A DNA stretch of 64,000 nucleotides, from NCBI GenBank assembly GCA_963848525.1, contig CAWKDZ010000005.1, positions 310,001 to 374,000 on the forward strand. Reading direction: 5' to 3'. A program made the position numbers and the translations under genes. A model generated the notes under the pieces. That model did no database searches, was not told the DNA's origin, and saw nothing but the letters and a program-made list of their open reading frames with translations. Shown one piece after another: positions 24,623-32,960 of this stretch. The stretch comes from JACCTU01 sp963848525 (GTDB lineage: Bacteria > Actinomycetota > Thermoleophilia > Gaiellales > Gaiellaceae). Each line of letters opens with the position of its first letter. The stretch's first letter is position 1.

Positions 24623-25297
24623 GTGCTCGACGACCGCGTGCTCGAGGTGCTCGCCAGGCTCGAGGCCGAGGACGCCGAGGAGCGGGAGCGGGGCGTGCCG
24701 GCGGCCGAGCGCTCGCGCCAGGTCGCGCCGACGACCGGGCGCTTCCTCTTCTCGCTCGTCGCACCGCAGAACGACTGCGGCGTGCTCGAGCTCGGCGGCT
24801 CTCGTGGGTACTCGACGATCTGGTGGGCGGCCGGCGTCCGCTACTTCAGCGGCCGGGTGCTCTCGCTCGAGCACGACCCGCGCAAGCTCGAGGCCTGGAA
24901 GCGGAACGTCGCCGACGCGGGGCTCGAGGAGTGGGCCGAGCTGCTCGAAGGCGACGCGTTCGAGACCCTCCCGCAGGTCGACGACGTGTTCGACGTCGTC
25001 TTCATCGACGCCGAGAAGGAGGACTACGAGCGGCTGTTCGCTCTCGCGCGCGAGAAGGTCGAGCCGGGCGCGCTGATCGTCGCCGACAACGTGCTCTCGC
25101 ACGTCGAGACCCTCGGCGCCTACTCGGCGGCGCGCCAGGCCGACCCGACGCTCGTCAGCGTCACGGTGCCGCTGGACCGCGGTCTCGAGCTGTCGGTCGT
25201 CCTCCGCGTCGGACCGCTAATCTGCGCGCAACGCGGAAAGGAGGTGGTCCCGATAGACAGCGATTCAAGTTCGGGCAGCGGAGGTACCAGCGGGTAG
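24623..25297 (+). CDS. O-methyltransferase (class I, CAAT-like)
   Basis: A 224-residue SAM-dependent O-methyltransferase. SAM motif I is GVLELGGSRGYSTIW near residue 53, motif II VLSLEHDPRKLEAWKRN, and the catalytic metal-binding stretch is VVFIDAEKEDYERLF followed by IVADNVLSH, the pattern of catechol-type and tRNA 5-hydroxyuridine O-methyltransferases. The normal C-terminus would be near LELSVVLRVG; the last 20 or so residues, Ser/Gly-rich, read through an unusual element with a strong ribosome binding site. GTG start, TAAGGT upstream. Confidence 0.85.
   Translation: MLDDRVLEVLARLEAEDAEERERGVPAAERSRQVAPTTGRFLFSLVAPQNDCGVLELGGSRGYSTIWWAAGVRYFSGRVLSLEHDPRKLEAWKRNVADAGLEEWAELLEGDAFETLPQVDDVFDVVFIDAEKEDYERLFALAREKVEPGALIVADNVLSHVETLGAYSAARQADPTLVSVTVPLDRGLELSVVLRVGPLICAQRGKEVVPIDSDSSSGSGGTSG
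25237..25250 (+). other. orphan near-perfect Shine-Dalgarno sequence
   Basis: AAAGGAGGTGGTCC matches 13 of 14 bases of the complement of the usual 16S 3' end. No ATG, GTG or TTG follows at working distance; an ATA at 25253 in the frame of the preceding gene would give a 14-codon Ser/Gly-rich peptide ending at 25297. Confidence 0.45.
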
Positions 25298-25439
25298 GGG
25301 CGTGTCCCCGGCACCTACGGGGAATCGCCTAGCCAGCGTGGGGGACTCGCGTCTCGCGCCGCCGGTCGACTCGATCGGCAGGAAGCGCCCCTATCAATCC
25401 ACCGCTGGTAGCCGTGATTGAGGGCCGGGAGACCGGCCC
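25298..25439. other. 142-base spacer after the O-methyltransferase gene
   Basis: No gene with a good start is seen. A short hairpin (CCCCG with CGGGG, 25306-25322) and a partial inverted repeat between 25287 and 25407 (ACCAGCGG with CCGCTGGT) suggest structured RNA. It ends with the terminator hairpin at 25415. Confidence 0.35.
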
Positions 25440-25446
25440 TCAGTCG
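25415..25446. terminator. strong bidirectional hairpin, likely terminator
   Basis: GAGGGCCGG and CCGGCCCTC pair perfectly around a GAGA tetraloop (25420-25441). The stem extends outward with mostly paired bases to about 14 bp. It overlaps the stop codon of the minus-strand haloperoxidase-like gene and faces the O-methyltransferase gene. Confidence 0.6.
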
Positions 25447-26540
25447 TTCTCGTAGGCGTCGAGCGCGACGCCGCCGACGCGGCGGCCGAGGACGAGCCCT
25501 GCCTCGTTGTCGCTGCGGAAGTGGATCCCGCCGTAGAGGCGCGAGATCGCGGCCTCCTCGGCCAGCGCGGCCAGCTGCGGCGCCCGGCTCGGGAAGAGCC
25601 CGGCGAGGACGGTCGACGCGGCGCCGGACGTCGTCGAGTGTCCGGAGACGTAGGAGGGGAAGGGCGGCGTCGCGATCAGCGGCAACCACGCAGGATCGAA
25701 CCGCTGGATCACGGTGACGGGGCGGACCGACCAGTAGGTGTACTTCGCGTCCCAGCAGGCGATGAACGCGTCGGCCTGGGCGGTGTTGAGGGCGGCGAAG
25801 ACGCGCGTCGTCGCGAGCGTGCCTCTCGGGCTCTCGGCGAGCAGGTCGAGCGCGATCGCGTTCCAGTGGCCGGGCGGGGTCACGGTGCCTGGGCCGTCGG
25901 CCCAGAAGAGCGCGATCGCGCGCTGCTCCGGCGTCAGGTGCCGGGAGACGAAGTAGACCTCTGCTGTCTCCGCGATGAACTGCAGGCTCGCGTAGCGCGG
26001 CGGCGGGCCTGGGCGGAACTGCGAGCCAGCCCTGAGGTTCCACGTGCGCCAGCTCCCTGCGAGCGGCTCGAGTGGCGGGTAGACGAAGGCCGGTGGCGTC
26101 GGCACCCAGAAGCCGGGCCCGACCGGCGGCGTGCCGGTCCAGACGGCGTACGAGCCGTCGGACTGGGCGCGCTCGATCATCCGCCGGCCGACGGCGAGAC
26201 CAGCGGCGAAGCTGCGAGGGCCCTGGCCGAGCTCGCCGGCGAGCGCGTCGATCTGTGCCGCGTTCGCGGGGAAGAAGTGCTTGAGGACGGTCGACGCGGC
26301 ACCCGCGACGGCGACGTCGCGATCGACGGCGCCGACCCGAGCTGCTTCGTACATCGCGCGGCTCGTGTACGCGAGCGCGCGGGAGGCACGTGGCGGGTTG
26401 ACGACGTTCGACGCGATCAGGTCGAGCTCGAGCTCGATCCAGGGCTCGACCGCCTGCGCGGCCCGCGCCTCGACCGGCGTGCCGACGAACGACGCCAGTG
26501 ACCCCGCGACGAGCAGCGCGATGGCGAACCCCCTCACCAT
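25440..26540 (-). CDS. secreted vanadium-haloperoxidase/PAP2-like protein 1
   Basis: An exported 366-residue protein of the vanadium-dependent haloperoxidase branch of the PAP2 superfamily. A signal peptide (residues 1-28, cleavage near VEARA) precedes a helical domain. Phosphate/vanadate-site motifs are seen near the end: FPSYVSGHSTTSG (motif 2) and SRLYGGIHFRSDNEAG (motif 3 with the vanadate-ligand His). The motif 1 Lys-x6-Arg-Pro appears as KYTYWSVRPVTVIQ. Oxidation of halides or phosphatase action cannot be told apart. It starts 10 bases after the MMPL stop, so it belongs to that operon. Confidence 0.85.
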   Translation of the reverse strand: MVRGFAIALLVAGSLASFVGTPVEARAAQAVEPWIELELDLIASNVVNPPRASRALAYTSRAMYEAARVGAVDRDVAVAGAASTVLKHFFPANAAQIDALAGELGQGPRSFAAGLAVGRRMIERAQSDGSYAVWTGTPPVGPGFWVPTPPAFVYPPLEPLAGSWRTWNLRAGSQFRPGPPPRYASLQFIAETAEVYFVSRHLTPEQRAIALFWADGPGTVTPPGHWNAIALDLLAESPRGTLATTRVFAALNTAQADAFIACWDAKYTYWSVRPVTVIQRFDPAWLPLIATPPFPSYVSGHSTTSGAASTVLAGLFPSRAPQLAALAEEAAISRLYGGIHFRSDNEAGLVLGRRVGGVALDAYEND

Positions 26541-26549
26541 CGCCGGAAA

Positions 26550-28732
26550 TCATGACAGACCTACGAGCGCGTCGGCTCGGCGTGTCCCTCGACCTCGAAA
26601 TGCGGGCAGCCACTCGAGCCAGGAGGGGAGGTACCAGTTGCGCTCGCCGAGCAGAGCCATCAGGCTCGGGAGCAGCACCGAGCGGACGATCGTGGCGTCG
26701 AGCAGGAGCGCGACGGCCACGCCGAAGCCCATCTGCTGGAACATGACGAGGTCGCCGCGGGCGAAGCCGACGAACACGGCGACGATGATCAGCGCCGCGC
26801 CGGTGATGATCCGCGCCGTCGATGCGACGCCCCAGCCGATCGCGTCATGGGTGTCCCGGGTGGCGTCGTAGCGCTCCCGGATCCGGCTGAGCAGGAAGAC
26901 CTGGTAGTCCATCGAGAGCCCGAACAGGACGGCGAAGAGGAAGAGCGGCACCCAGGCCTCGATCGTGTCCACCTGCGTGAAGCCGAGCAGGTCGGCGCCG
27001 ACGCCCTCCTGGAAGACGAGCACGAGCAGCCCATACGCGGCGCCGACCACGAGGAGGTTGAGGACGATCGCCGTGAACGCGACCGCGATCGACCGGAACG
27101 CGACGGTCAGCAGTAGGAACGAGAGCCCGAGCACGAACGCGAACACGAGCGGGGCCGGGTCCGTGACGCCGTCCAGGTAGTCGACGTTCTCGGCGGTGGT
27201 GCCGCCGACCAGAGGGTCGGCGTCCACGCCCTCGAAGGCAGCGGGGATGATCCGTGCTCGGAGCTCGCGCACGGCTTCGATCGCGGGGTCGCCCGTGATG
27301 TCGCCGCGAACCGGAAGCGCGAGCTCGGCGACGTCGCCGGCCCGCCGAATCGAGCCGGGGCCGAAGCGCGGATCCTGCGCGAGCTGGTCTCGGAGCTGCT
27401 CGAGGCGGTTCGAGACCTCGCTCGAGGACGCGTTGACGACGAGGACCTGGACGGGCTCGGTCGTCTGGGCCGCGAAGTCCCGCTGCAGCGCCAGGTAGCC
27501 GCGCTTGGAGGGAACGTCGGGGAACGTGCTGACCCCCTGGGTGCCGATGCTCAGCCCGAAGATGGGCAGAGCGAGCAGCAACAGGAAGGCCGTCGCGAGG
27601 GCGAGGCTGAGCGCCGGGCCTCCCGAGCACGCGGTCGACGATCGCGCGCCAGAAGCGGCCCTCCGGGTTCGTGCGCTCGAACGACTTGCGGCCGACGAAC
27701 GGCAGCCGCAGCGCGTCGACCCGGTCGCCCAGGAGCCCGAGCAGCGCCGGCAGCAGGGTCAGCGCCGTCAGCACCGACATCACCCCCGCGAAGATCGCGC
27801 CCGTGGCGAGACTGCGGAAGATGTTCGAGGGGACGAGGAAGAGGCCGAACATCGCGATCACGAACGCCGAGCCGCTGAAGAGGACGGCCCGGCTCGCCGT
27901 CGCGCCGGCCGCCGCGATGGCGGCCTCGGGCTCGCGCCCGCCGCCTCGCTCCTCGCGGTAGCGCGAGATCACGAAGAGCGCGTAGTCGATCCCGAGCGCA
28001 AGGCCCATCGCCGCGAGCATGTTCACCGTGTAGATCGAGAACTCGAACCACTGCGAGAGCAGCGAGATCGACGCCCATCGCCGCCACGATCGAGATGATC
28101 GCCATCAGCAGCGGCACGAGCCCGGCGACCACCGTTCCGAAGACCAGGAGCAGGATGATCAGCGCGGCCGGCAGGCCGAACTTGAGCTCCCCGTTCTCGA
28201 GGTCGCTGGCCGACATCTCCTGGAAGTCGAGGTCGCGCGTCTGCGAGCCCGTGATCGCGACTGCGAACGCCGGGTCGGCGTCGGCTCGCTCGACGGCCTC
28301 GACGACCGACGACGTCCCGTCGTCGTCCCAGATCGCCAGCGGCATCAGCGTCGCGTGCCGGTCGGCCGAGACGAGCGAGTCGTCCTCCGCCTCGACGTAG
28401 GTCCGCGTGTTCCGCACGGCCTGCGTCGCTCGAATGTCAGCCTCGAGCCTGGTTACGAACTCCCGGTAGCTCGAGTCGTCGACTGCCGAGCGCTCGGAGC
28501 GGACGACGACGAGATCGGTGGCGAACGTTTCGGGCCGCGGCGGGAACGCGGTGAACAGGCGATCCTCGGCGCGGTACGACTCCGGGTTGTTCGTCCCGCG
28601 TCCCTCTGTGGTGAGTTCGGTCAGGAGGAGGGCCAGGGCGGCGACCGAGGCGACGAAGACCACGCCCCACGCCGCCAATGTCCGCCAGGGATGGGCGGCA
28701 CAGGCGCGCGCGATCCGTTCGGTCAGGCTCAC
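26550..28732 (-). pseudogene. MMPL/RND-family transporter, two apparent frameshifts
   Basis: Three consecutive frames together encode a complete MMPL lipid or drug exporter of about 725 residues: N-terminal helix WRTLAAWGVVFVASVAAL, first periplasmic domain, LGIDYALFVISRYREE, a second copy of the module with LFGLSMDYQVFLLSRIRERY and the final helices. The frame shifts near 28068-28080 and again at the GGG run 27616-27618 (plus strand), each by one extra base. All conserved blocks are intact, so the gene may be whole in the organism. GTG start 7 bases after the epimerase stop. Confidence 0.8.
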
Positions 28733-28738
28733 GTCACG

Positions 28739-29629
28739 TCACGCCGCCCGTCTGAGCTGCTCGTCGAGCGGGACGAGCGGGAGCTCGAACGTCTGCACGG
28801 CGTCGTCGTTCGTGACGACGTTGTCGCCGCCCTCGAGCATCTTCAGCAGGTCACGCGTCAGCGGGATGTCTCCCGGCAGGCGCTCGGTGACGAGCGCGTT
28901 CAGGCGCATGAAGCCCATCGGCATGTGGACGCTGGGCCGGCGCACGCCCAGCGCACGCTTGAGCCGCTCCCAGAACTCGTTCCACGTGACCGCGTCGGGG
29001 CCGCCGAGCTCGAAGAGGCGGTTCGTCGCCTCGGGCTTGCCGAGCGCCTGCGCGAAGTAAGCCGCGACGTCGTCGACCCAGATCGGCTGGATGCGCTGAC
29101 GTCCCGAGCCGATGATCGGCGTCACCGGCGCGACCTTGGCGAGCTTGCGGAACGTCTTCAGGATCCCGCCGTCCTTGGCGAAGACGAAGCTCGGGCGGAA
29201 GATCACGTGGTCGAGTCCGGACGCCTGAACGTCCTGCTCCTGCTGCCACTTGGCGCCGTAGTACGGGACGAGGTCCTTCGTCTCCTCGGAGGCCCCGAGC
29301 GCGCTCATCTGGACGAAGCGGGTCACCCCGGCCTGCTTCGCCGCCGCGAGCAGGTCGCGCGTGCCCTCGACCATGATCCGCTGGAACTCCTCGGGCTTGC
29401 CCTGGCGGATCGCGACCAGGTGGACGACGGCGTCGACCCCCTGCGCCGCGGCCCGAAGGCTCGCGGCGTCGGTCATGTCGCCCTCGACGACCTTGGCTCC
29501 GAGCGCGGCGGCTTTCGCGCCGGCCTTTTGCCCGCGGACGAGGGCGCGCACGTCGTGCCCTGTCGCCGCGATCGCCTGCACCACGTGCGGCCCGATGAAG
29601 CCCGTGCCGCCCGTGACGAGCACCTTCAC
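28739..29629 (-). CDS. NAD(P)-binding epimerase-like protein (NDUFA9 type)
   Basis: A 296-residue atypical short-chain dehydrogenase. The nucleotide-binding loop VTGGTGFIGPHVVQA is at residues 5-19, VVEGDMTDAASLRAA follows, and the YGAKWQQEQ block near residue 128 corresponds to the Tyr-x3-Lys active site. The later QRIQPIWVDDVAAYFAQAL region is typical of the NDUFA9/complex-I-like epimerase group that binds NADPH without a clear reaction. Start overlaps the dcd stop by four bases, in the operon dcd-epimerase-MMPL-haloperoxidase. Confidence 0.88.
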   Translation of the reverse strand: MKVLVTGGTGFIGPHVVQAIAATGHDVRALVRGQKAGAKAAALGAKVVEGDMTDAASLRAAAQGVDAVVHLVAIRQGKPEEFQRIMVEGTRDLLAAAKQAGVTRFVQMSALGASEETKDLVPYYGAKWQQEQDVQASGLDHVIFRPSFVFAKDGGILKTFRKLAKVAPVTPIIGSGRQRIQPIWVDDVAAYFAQALGKPEATNRLFELGGPDAVTWNEFWERLKRALGVRRPSVHMPMGFMRLNALVTERLPGDIPLTRDLLKMLEGGDNVVTNDDAVQTFELPLVPLDEQLRRAA

Positions 29630-30204
29630 CGCTCGACGCGCTCCACGAAGTTTTGCCAGTAGCGCGACGGGGTCGGGCCCTGCTGGCCCTGGTACTTCGA
29701 GCCGATGCTGTCGGCTCCGTACGGCGTCTCCGCGGGCTCGGTCAGCTGGACGAACGAGAGCTGCCCGATCTTCATCCCGTAGTAGATCGTGATCGGGAGG
29801 TTCGCGACGTTGGAGAGCTCGAGCGTCACGTGGCCGTCCCAGCCCGGGTCGATGAAGCCGGCGGTCGAGTGGATCAGGAGCCCCAGCCGGCCGAGCGACG
29901 ACTTGCCGTCGAGGCGTCCGACGAGGTCGTCCGGCAGCTTGATCCGCTCCAGGGTCGACCCGAGCACGAACTCGCCCGGGTGGAGGATGAAGGGCCGCTC
30001 GTCCCCGACCTCGACCAGCTCGGTCAGGTCCTCCTGGGGCTCGCGGACGTCGATGAACGGATAGCGGGCGTTGTGGAATACCCGGAAGAAGCGGTCGACC
30101 CGGACGTCGACGCTGGAGGGCTGGAGCAGAGCGGGGTCGTACGGGTCGATCTCGATCCGGCCCTCCTCGAGCAGGCGAGCGATCGTCCGGTCGGAGAGGA
30201 CCAC
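29626..30204 (-). CDS. dcd: dCTP deaminase
   Basis: Converts dCTP to dUTP (or dUMP in the bifunctional form) for thymidylate synthesis. The 192-residue product begins VVLSDRTIARLLEEGRIEID and has LDGKSSLGRLGLLIHSTAGF, with the catalytic Glu in HVTLELSNVANLPI and the C-terminal YGMKIGQLSFVQL. It ends with the ordered tail SRYWQNF. GTG at 30204 is chosen because the family begins exactly there and TAGAAT lies seven bases upstream. First gene of its operon. Confidence 0.96.
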   Translation of the reverse strand: MVLSDRTIARLLEEGRIEIDPYDPALLQPSSVDVRVDRFFRVFHNARYPFIDVREPQEDLTELVEVGDERPFILHPGEFVLGSTLERIKLPDDLVGRLDGKSSLGRLGLLIHSTAGFIDPGWDGHVTLELSNVANLPITIYYGMKIGQLSFVQLTEPAETPYGADSIGSKYQGQQGPTPSRYWQNFVERVER

Positions 30205-30211
30205 GAGGCCG

Positions 30212-30261
30212 ATTCTACGGTCGGGCACCGGTGGCAGGACCTGTGGAAAACGGGGCATACT
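30212..30261. promoter_or_regulatory. divergent -10 elements of dcd and the DUF4015 gene
   Basis: TAGAAT (minus, 30217-30212) is seven bases before the dcd GTG. CATACT (plus, 30256-30261) is ten bases before the GTG at 30272. Confidence 0.5.
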
Positions 30262-30271
30262 CCGGCCTCCC

Positions 30272-31471
30272 GTGGTCCTTCAGCCCGTCGACCGGAACGC
30301 GCTCTTCCGCGAGCGGCGCCGCCAGCAGCGCCGCAGGCGTCGGATCCGGCGGATGCTCGCCGTCGCCCTGGTCGTCCTGCTCGCAGGCGCCGTCGCCTAC
30401 GCCGCCCGCGTCACCCGGGCCGAGCAGGAGGCCGCCCAGCCGGTCGAGCCGGCTGCCCAGATCGAGCGCCGGGCGCCGGCGCCTGCCGTCGTGCAGCGGG
30501 TCGCGCCTCCCGAGGTGATCCGCGGCGTCCACGTGACGATGGCGCTCGCCTCGATCCCGGGGAAGCTCGACGAGTACCTCGGGCTCTCGGGGCTGAACAC
30601 GATCGAGCTCGACGTCAAGGACGAGAACGGCGAGATCGGGTTCGTTCCGTCGGCCGTGCCGCTGGCGAAACGGATCGGGGCGGCGAAGCCGTACTACAAG
30701 CCGCGCGCGGCCGTCAAGCGCATCCACGACCGGGGCGTCTACCTGATCGGGCGGGTCGTCGTGATGGAGGATCCCGTGCTCTCCGCCAAGCGGCCCGACC
30801 TCGCGATCAGGCACCGGAGCGGCGGGCGCTGGCTCAACCATGCGGGTCTCGGCTGGTCGAACCCCTACGACCGCCGGGTCTGGGAGTACAACGTCGACGT
30901 CGCCGAGGCCGCGGCGCGGGTCGGCTTCGACGAGATCCAGTTCGACTACGTCCGCTTCCCGAGCGACGGCGACATGGAGGCGATCGTCTACCCCGGCAAG
31001 ACCTCGACGCCGCCCGGCTGGGTGATCGCCGAGTTCGTCCACTACGCCTCCAAGCGCCTGAAGCCGCTCGGCGTCCGGGTCTCCGCCGACGTCTTCGGCC
31101 TCTCCGCGACGCGTGACCTCGGCATCGGGCAGGTGCCCAAGCGGCTCGGGCGCTACCTCGACGCGATCTACCCGATGGTCTACCCCTCGCACTACGCGTC
31201 GGGCGAGTACAACCTCGACGACCCGAACGACAACCCGGGCGCCACCGTCGCGTACTCGCTCCGGCACTTCAACCGCGAGCTCGCTGCGAAGAAGACGCGG
31301 ATCATCCCCTGGCTCCAGGACTTCTCCTGGCGGCGCACGTACACGCTCGCGGACGTCCAGGCACAGATCGACTCGGCCCGGCGCGCGAAGGCCGGCGGCT
31401 ACCTGCTCTGGAACGCCGCGGGCATCTACACCCCCGGCGCGCTCGAGCCGGCGCGCTGGAACGCGAATTAA
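30272..31471 (+). CDS. DUF4015 putative glycoside hydrolase, membrane-anchored
   Basis: A 399-residue protein with a cytoplasmic basic N-terminus, one membrane anchor (MLAVALVVLLAGAVAYAA, about residues 28-45) and an extracellular TIM-barrel-like DUF4015 domain (about 85-395). Conserved blocks are GVHVTMALASIPGKLDEYL, NTIELDVKDENGEIGF, FDEIQFDYVRFPSDGDM and DAIYPMVYPSHYASGEY, whose acidic residues may be catalytic. The family is predicted to act on cell-wall or exopolysaccharide. The start is GTG 30272; the frame upstream is antisense to dcd. Confidence 0.85.
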   Translation: MVLQPVDRNALFRERRRQQRRRRRIRRMLAVALVVLLAGAVAYAARVTRAEQEAAQPVEPAAQIERRAPAPAVVQRVAPPEVIRGVHVTMALASIPGKLDEYLGLSGLNTIELDVKDENGEIGFVPSAVPLAKRIGAAKPYYKPRAAVKRIHDRGVYLIGRVVVMEDPVLSAKRPDLAIRHRSGGRWLNHAGLGWSNPYDRRVWEYNVDVAEAAARVGFDEIQFDYVRFPSDGDMEAIVYPGKTSTPPGWVIAEFVHYASKRLKPLGVRVSADVFGLSATRDLGIGQVPKRLGRYLDAIYPMVYPSHYASGEYNLDDPNDNPGATVAYSLRHFNRELAAKKTRIIPWLQDFSWRRTYTLADVQAQIDSARRAKAGGYLLWNAAGIYTPGALEPARWNAN

Positions 31472-31520
31472 GCGCCTGTAAGGCGTCTATTCATCTATTC
31501 AGTTCGGCCGGGGACTCCGC

Positions 31521-31526
31521 TAGATT
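31521..31526 (+). promoter_or_regulatory. -10 element of gabT, leaderless type
   Basis: TAGATT, seven bases before the ATG at 31534. The spacer also holds a weak CGCCT/AGGCG hairpin from 31473, possibly the end of the preceding transcript. Confidence 0.5.
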
Positions 31527-31533
31527 GCGGCGC

Positions 31534-32853
31534 ATGGCGACGACGAGGGCAATCGAGCTGCGGACCGAGATCCCCGGCCCCCGCTCGCGGGAGATCCTCG
31601 AGCGGAAGGACCGCGTGATCGCCGGCCCGCTCTCGATCGTCCTGCCGGTCGTGGCCGCCCAGGGCCGCGGCGCCACGCTCACGGACGTCGACGGCAACAC
31701 GTTCATCGACTTCACGGGCGGCGTCGGTTGCCTGAACGTCGGGCACTCGCACCCGCGCGTCGTCGAGGCCGCGCAGGAGCAGCTGACGAAGTTCGCGCAC
31801 ACGGACTTCACGATCGTCCCCTACGAGGTCTACGTGACCCTCGCCGAGCGGCTGCTCGCGCTGGCGCCGTTCCGGTCGCCCGCGAAGGCCGCGTTCTTCA
31901 ACGCCGGCACGGAGGCGGTCGAGAACGCGATCAAGTTCGCGCGCTCGTACACGAAGCGGCCCGCGGTGATCGCGTTCGAGGGCGCCTTCCACGGGCGCAC
32001 GCTCCTCTCGATGACGATGACCTCGAAGACGCACCCCTACAAGGCGGGGCTGGGGCCGTTCGCGCCCGAGGTCTACCGCGTCCCGTTCGCGCAGGACTAT
32101 CGCGGCCCCGACACGCGCACGGCACTGGCGGCGCTCGAGCGGGCGCTCGTGACGCAGGTCGCGGCCGAGCAGGTCGCCGCGATCGTGATCGAGCCGGTCC
32201 AGGGCGAGGGCGGGTTCGTGGTCGCGCCGCGCGACTTCATGACGGGCGTCAGGCGCATCTGCGACGAGCACGGGATCGTGCTCGTCGTCGACGAGGTGCA
32301 GACGGGGTTCGGCCGCACGGGGAGGATGTTCGCGACCGAGCACTACGGGATCGAGCCGGACCTGCTGGTGATCGCGAAGTCGATCGCCGGCGGCCTCCCG
32401 CTCTCGGGCGTGCTCGGCAAGGCGGAGATCATGGACGCGCCCCCCGACTCCGCGATCGGAGGGACGTACGTCGGCAACCCGGTCGCGCAGGCGGCGGCGC
32501 TCGCCGTGCTCGACGTCTTCGAGGACGAGGACCTCGTCGAGCGCGCCCAGCAGATCGGTGAGCGCATCCGCGAGCGGATGGTCTCCTGGCAGGACCGCTT
32601 CGAGCAGATCGGCGACGTCCGCGGCCTCGGCGCGATGCTCGCGCTCGAGCTGGTCGAGAGCCGCGAGACGAAGGAGCCGAACCCGAAGCTCGCGACGGCG
32701 ATCGTCGAAGCGGCGGCCGAGCGGGGCCTGCTCCTGCTCAAGTCGGGCATCTACTCGAACTGCATCCGCGTGCTCTGCCCGCTGGTCGTCACGGACGCCG
32801 AGCTCGACGAGGCGCTCGACGTCTGGGAAGACGCGCTCGAGCACGCCACCTAG
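31534..32853 (+). CDS. gabT: 4-aminobutyrate aminotransferase-like class III aminotransferase
   Basis: PLP-dependent aminotransferase of 439 residues that most resembles GABA transaminase (GABA plus 2-oxoglutarate to succinate semialdehyde plus glutamate). The features are GATLTDVDGNTFIDFTGGVG near the start, FFNAGTEAVENAIKFAR, the PLP-binding Asp in LVVDEVQTGFGRTG and the Schiff-base Lys in VIAKSIAGGLPLSGV. The related 5-aminovalerate and ornithine enzymes cannot be excluded. No succinate-semialdehyde dehydrogenase lies next to it. Confidence 0.87.
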   Translation: MATTRAIELRTEIPGPRSREILERKDRVIAGPLSIVLPVVAAQGRGATLTDVDGNTFIDFTGGVGCLNVGHSHPRVVEAAQEQLTKFAHTDFTIVPYEVYVTLAERLLALAPFRSPAKAAFFNAGTEAVENAIKFARSYTKRPAVIAFEGAFHGRTLLSMTMTSKTHPYKAGLGPFAPEVYRVPFAQDYRGPDTRTALAALERALVTQVAAEQVAAIVIEPVQGEGGFVVAPRDFMTGVRRICDEHGIVLVVDEVQTGFGRTGRMFATEHYGIEPDLLVIAKSIAGGLPLSGVLGKAEIMDAPPDSAIGGTYVGNPVAQAAALAVLDVFEDEDLVERAQQIGERIRERMVSWQDRFEQIGDVRGLGAMLALELVESRETKEPNPKLATAIVEAAAERGLLLLKSGIYSNCIRVLCPLVVTDAELDEALDVWEDALEHAT

Positions 32854-32914
32854 CCGCCTGCTCGCGAGCGGCGAGGCCTCGACGACCTGACCCGCGAGCG
32901 CCGCCGCGCGGCGC

Positions 32915-32920
32915 TACCAT
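32915..32920 (+). promoter_or_regulatory. -10 element of the subtilase gene
   Basis: TACCAT, about 40 bases before the TTG start at 32961. An ATG within this hexamer is therefore probably not the start codon. GAGGGGGG at 32949-32956 would be the ribosome binding site. Confidence 0.45.
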
Positions 32921-32960
32921 GCCCGCGCTCAATTCGGGCGAACACACAGAGGGGGGTCTC

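Noticed and set aside
25440..26540. Simple PAP2 lipid phosphatase
   Set aside because: Length, signal peptide and motif spacing are closer to the vanadium haloperoxidase branch, though activity cannot be read from sequence.
32919..32960. ATG 32919 as the start of the subtilase
   Set aside because: It overlaps the -10 hexamer, and the TTG at 32961 has a ribosome binding site and begins a proper signal peptide.
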